A DNA stretch of 64,000 nucleotides from Pseudomonadota bacterium (GTDB lineage Bacteria > Pseudomonadota > Alphaproteobacteria > Acetobacterales > Acetobacteraceae). A program made the translations under genes and the position numbers. The first letter of the stretch is position 1; every line of letters starts with the position of its first letter. This document shows, piece by piece, positions 63,942-64,000 of this stretch. The DNA is taken from contig JAJXWD010000003.1 in NCBI GenBank assembly GCA_021781835.1, forward strand, positions 62,001 through 126,000. Direction: 5' to 3'. The notes below the pieces were generated by a model. It was not told the origin of the DNA, searched no databases, and was given only the letters and a program-made list of their open reading frames with translations.

Positions 63942-64000
63942 AAGACAAGCGGATCGTCATCACCGGGGCGGGCAGCGGCATCGGGCGGGCCACCGCGCTG
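63932..64000 (+). CDS. SDR-family oxidoreductase (3' end beyond window)
   Basis: 23 codons visible: RLKDKRIVITGAGSGIGRAT, with the TGxxxGIG cofactor loop of short-chain dehydrogenases. It overlaps the upstream TIM-barrel gene by 10 nt, so co-translation is likely. Substrate unknown because the protein is cut by the window. Confidence 0.8.
   Translation, partial: MRLKDKRIVITGAGSGIGRATAL

Overview
The window is a GC-rich (roughly 65-70% by eye) alphaproteobacterial chromosome segment. Gene content and signals fit Rhodospirillales/Acetobacteraceae best: a MoxR/CoxE pair, PmtA-type phospholipid methyltransferase, hsp20 followed by a DUF1150 gene behind a ROSE-like RNA thermometer, infA-maf-rng-yacG, a GAAC-N7-GAAC LexA box in front of recA, and a SAM-II riboswitch in front of metZ. 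No rRNA, CRISPR array or prophage structural genes were seen. Two tRNA genes are present (Val-GAC and Gly-CCC), both on the minus strand.

Layout. 0-4.5 kb: a CHAP-domain protein cut by the window edge, CoxE/MoxR, pmtA, and a decayed IS481-type transposase next to tRNA-Val. 4.6-28.5 kb is ordinary core genome: a ClC chloride transporter, dnaE, the coupled def-fmt-truA genes, hsp20/DUF1150, hisG-hisD, infA-maf-rng-yacG, a methyltransferase, a DMT exporter, an isocitrate dehydrogenase with NAD-type signature residues, polA with a decayed proofreading domain, a zf-CHCC protein, a UPF0280 protein, an FAD oxidoreductase with an alpha/beta hydrolase, a Tat-exported beta-propeller and a sterol-desaturase-like protein. 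28.5-32.1 kb is a mobile hotspot: a RAYT gene flanked by inverted REP palindromes, a truncated Fic gene, a PLD-type nuclease with a probable helix-hairpin-helix tail, and an intact IS256-family element. 32.3-49.9 kb returns to core genes: argG, an NsrR-box-controlled truncated haemoglobin, recA, alaS, two toxin-antitoxin modules (Phd/PIN and MazEF), a GNAT protein, rnd, aspS, an esterase autotransporter, a DsbD/ScsB-like protein and hrpB.

49.9-61.7 kb is the most distinctive part: an approximately 11.8-kb mobilizable genomic island inserted in the 3' end of tRNA-Gly. It is bounded by a near-perfect 28-30 bp repeat of the tRNA 3' end. It carries a P4-type integrase beside the tRNA, an excisionase-like gene, a MOBF relaxase (TrwC/TraA type), a TraD-like coupling protein, a small relaxosome-accessory candidate, and a probable oriT (a 13-bp perfect inverted repeat plus a 12-nt match to the F-plasmid nic core). 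No type IV secretion genes are present, so it looks like an IME that borrows a conjugation pore. Its AT-rich cargo is largely unrecognised and includes an S26 signal-peptidase-like membrane protein whose catalytic Lys appears to be Gln. After the island come metZ behind its SAM-II riboswitch, a TIM-barrel-like protein and the start of an SDR gene.

Non-coding structure is rich. A hairpin-containing repeat of about 100 bp occurs in four variably decayed copies. A second intergenic element with inverted ends and terminator-like hairpins occurs in two complete and two partial copies. An iteron-like array of CCnGAATTTTCCTTACC units lies between mazE and the GNAT gene.
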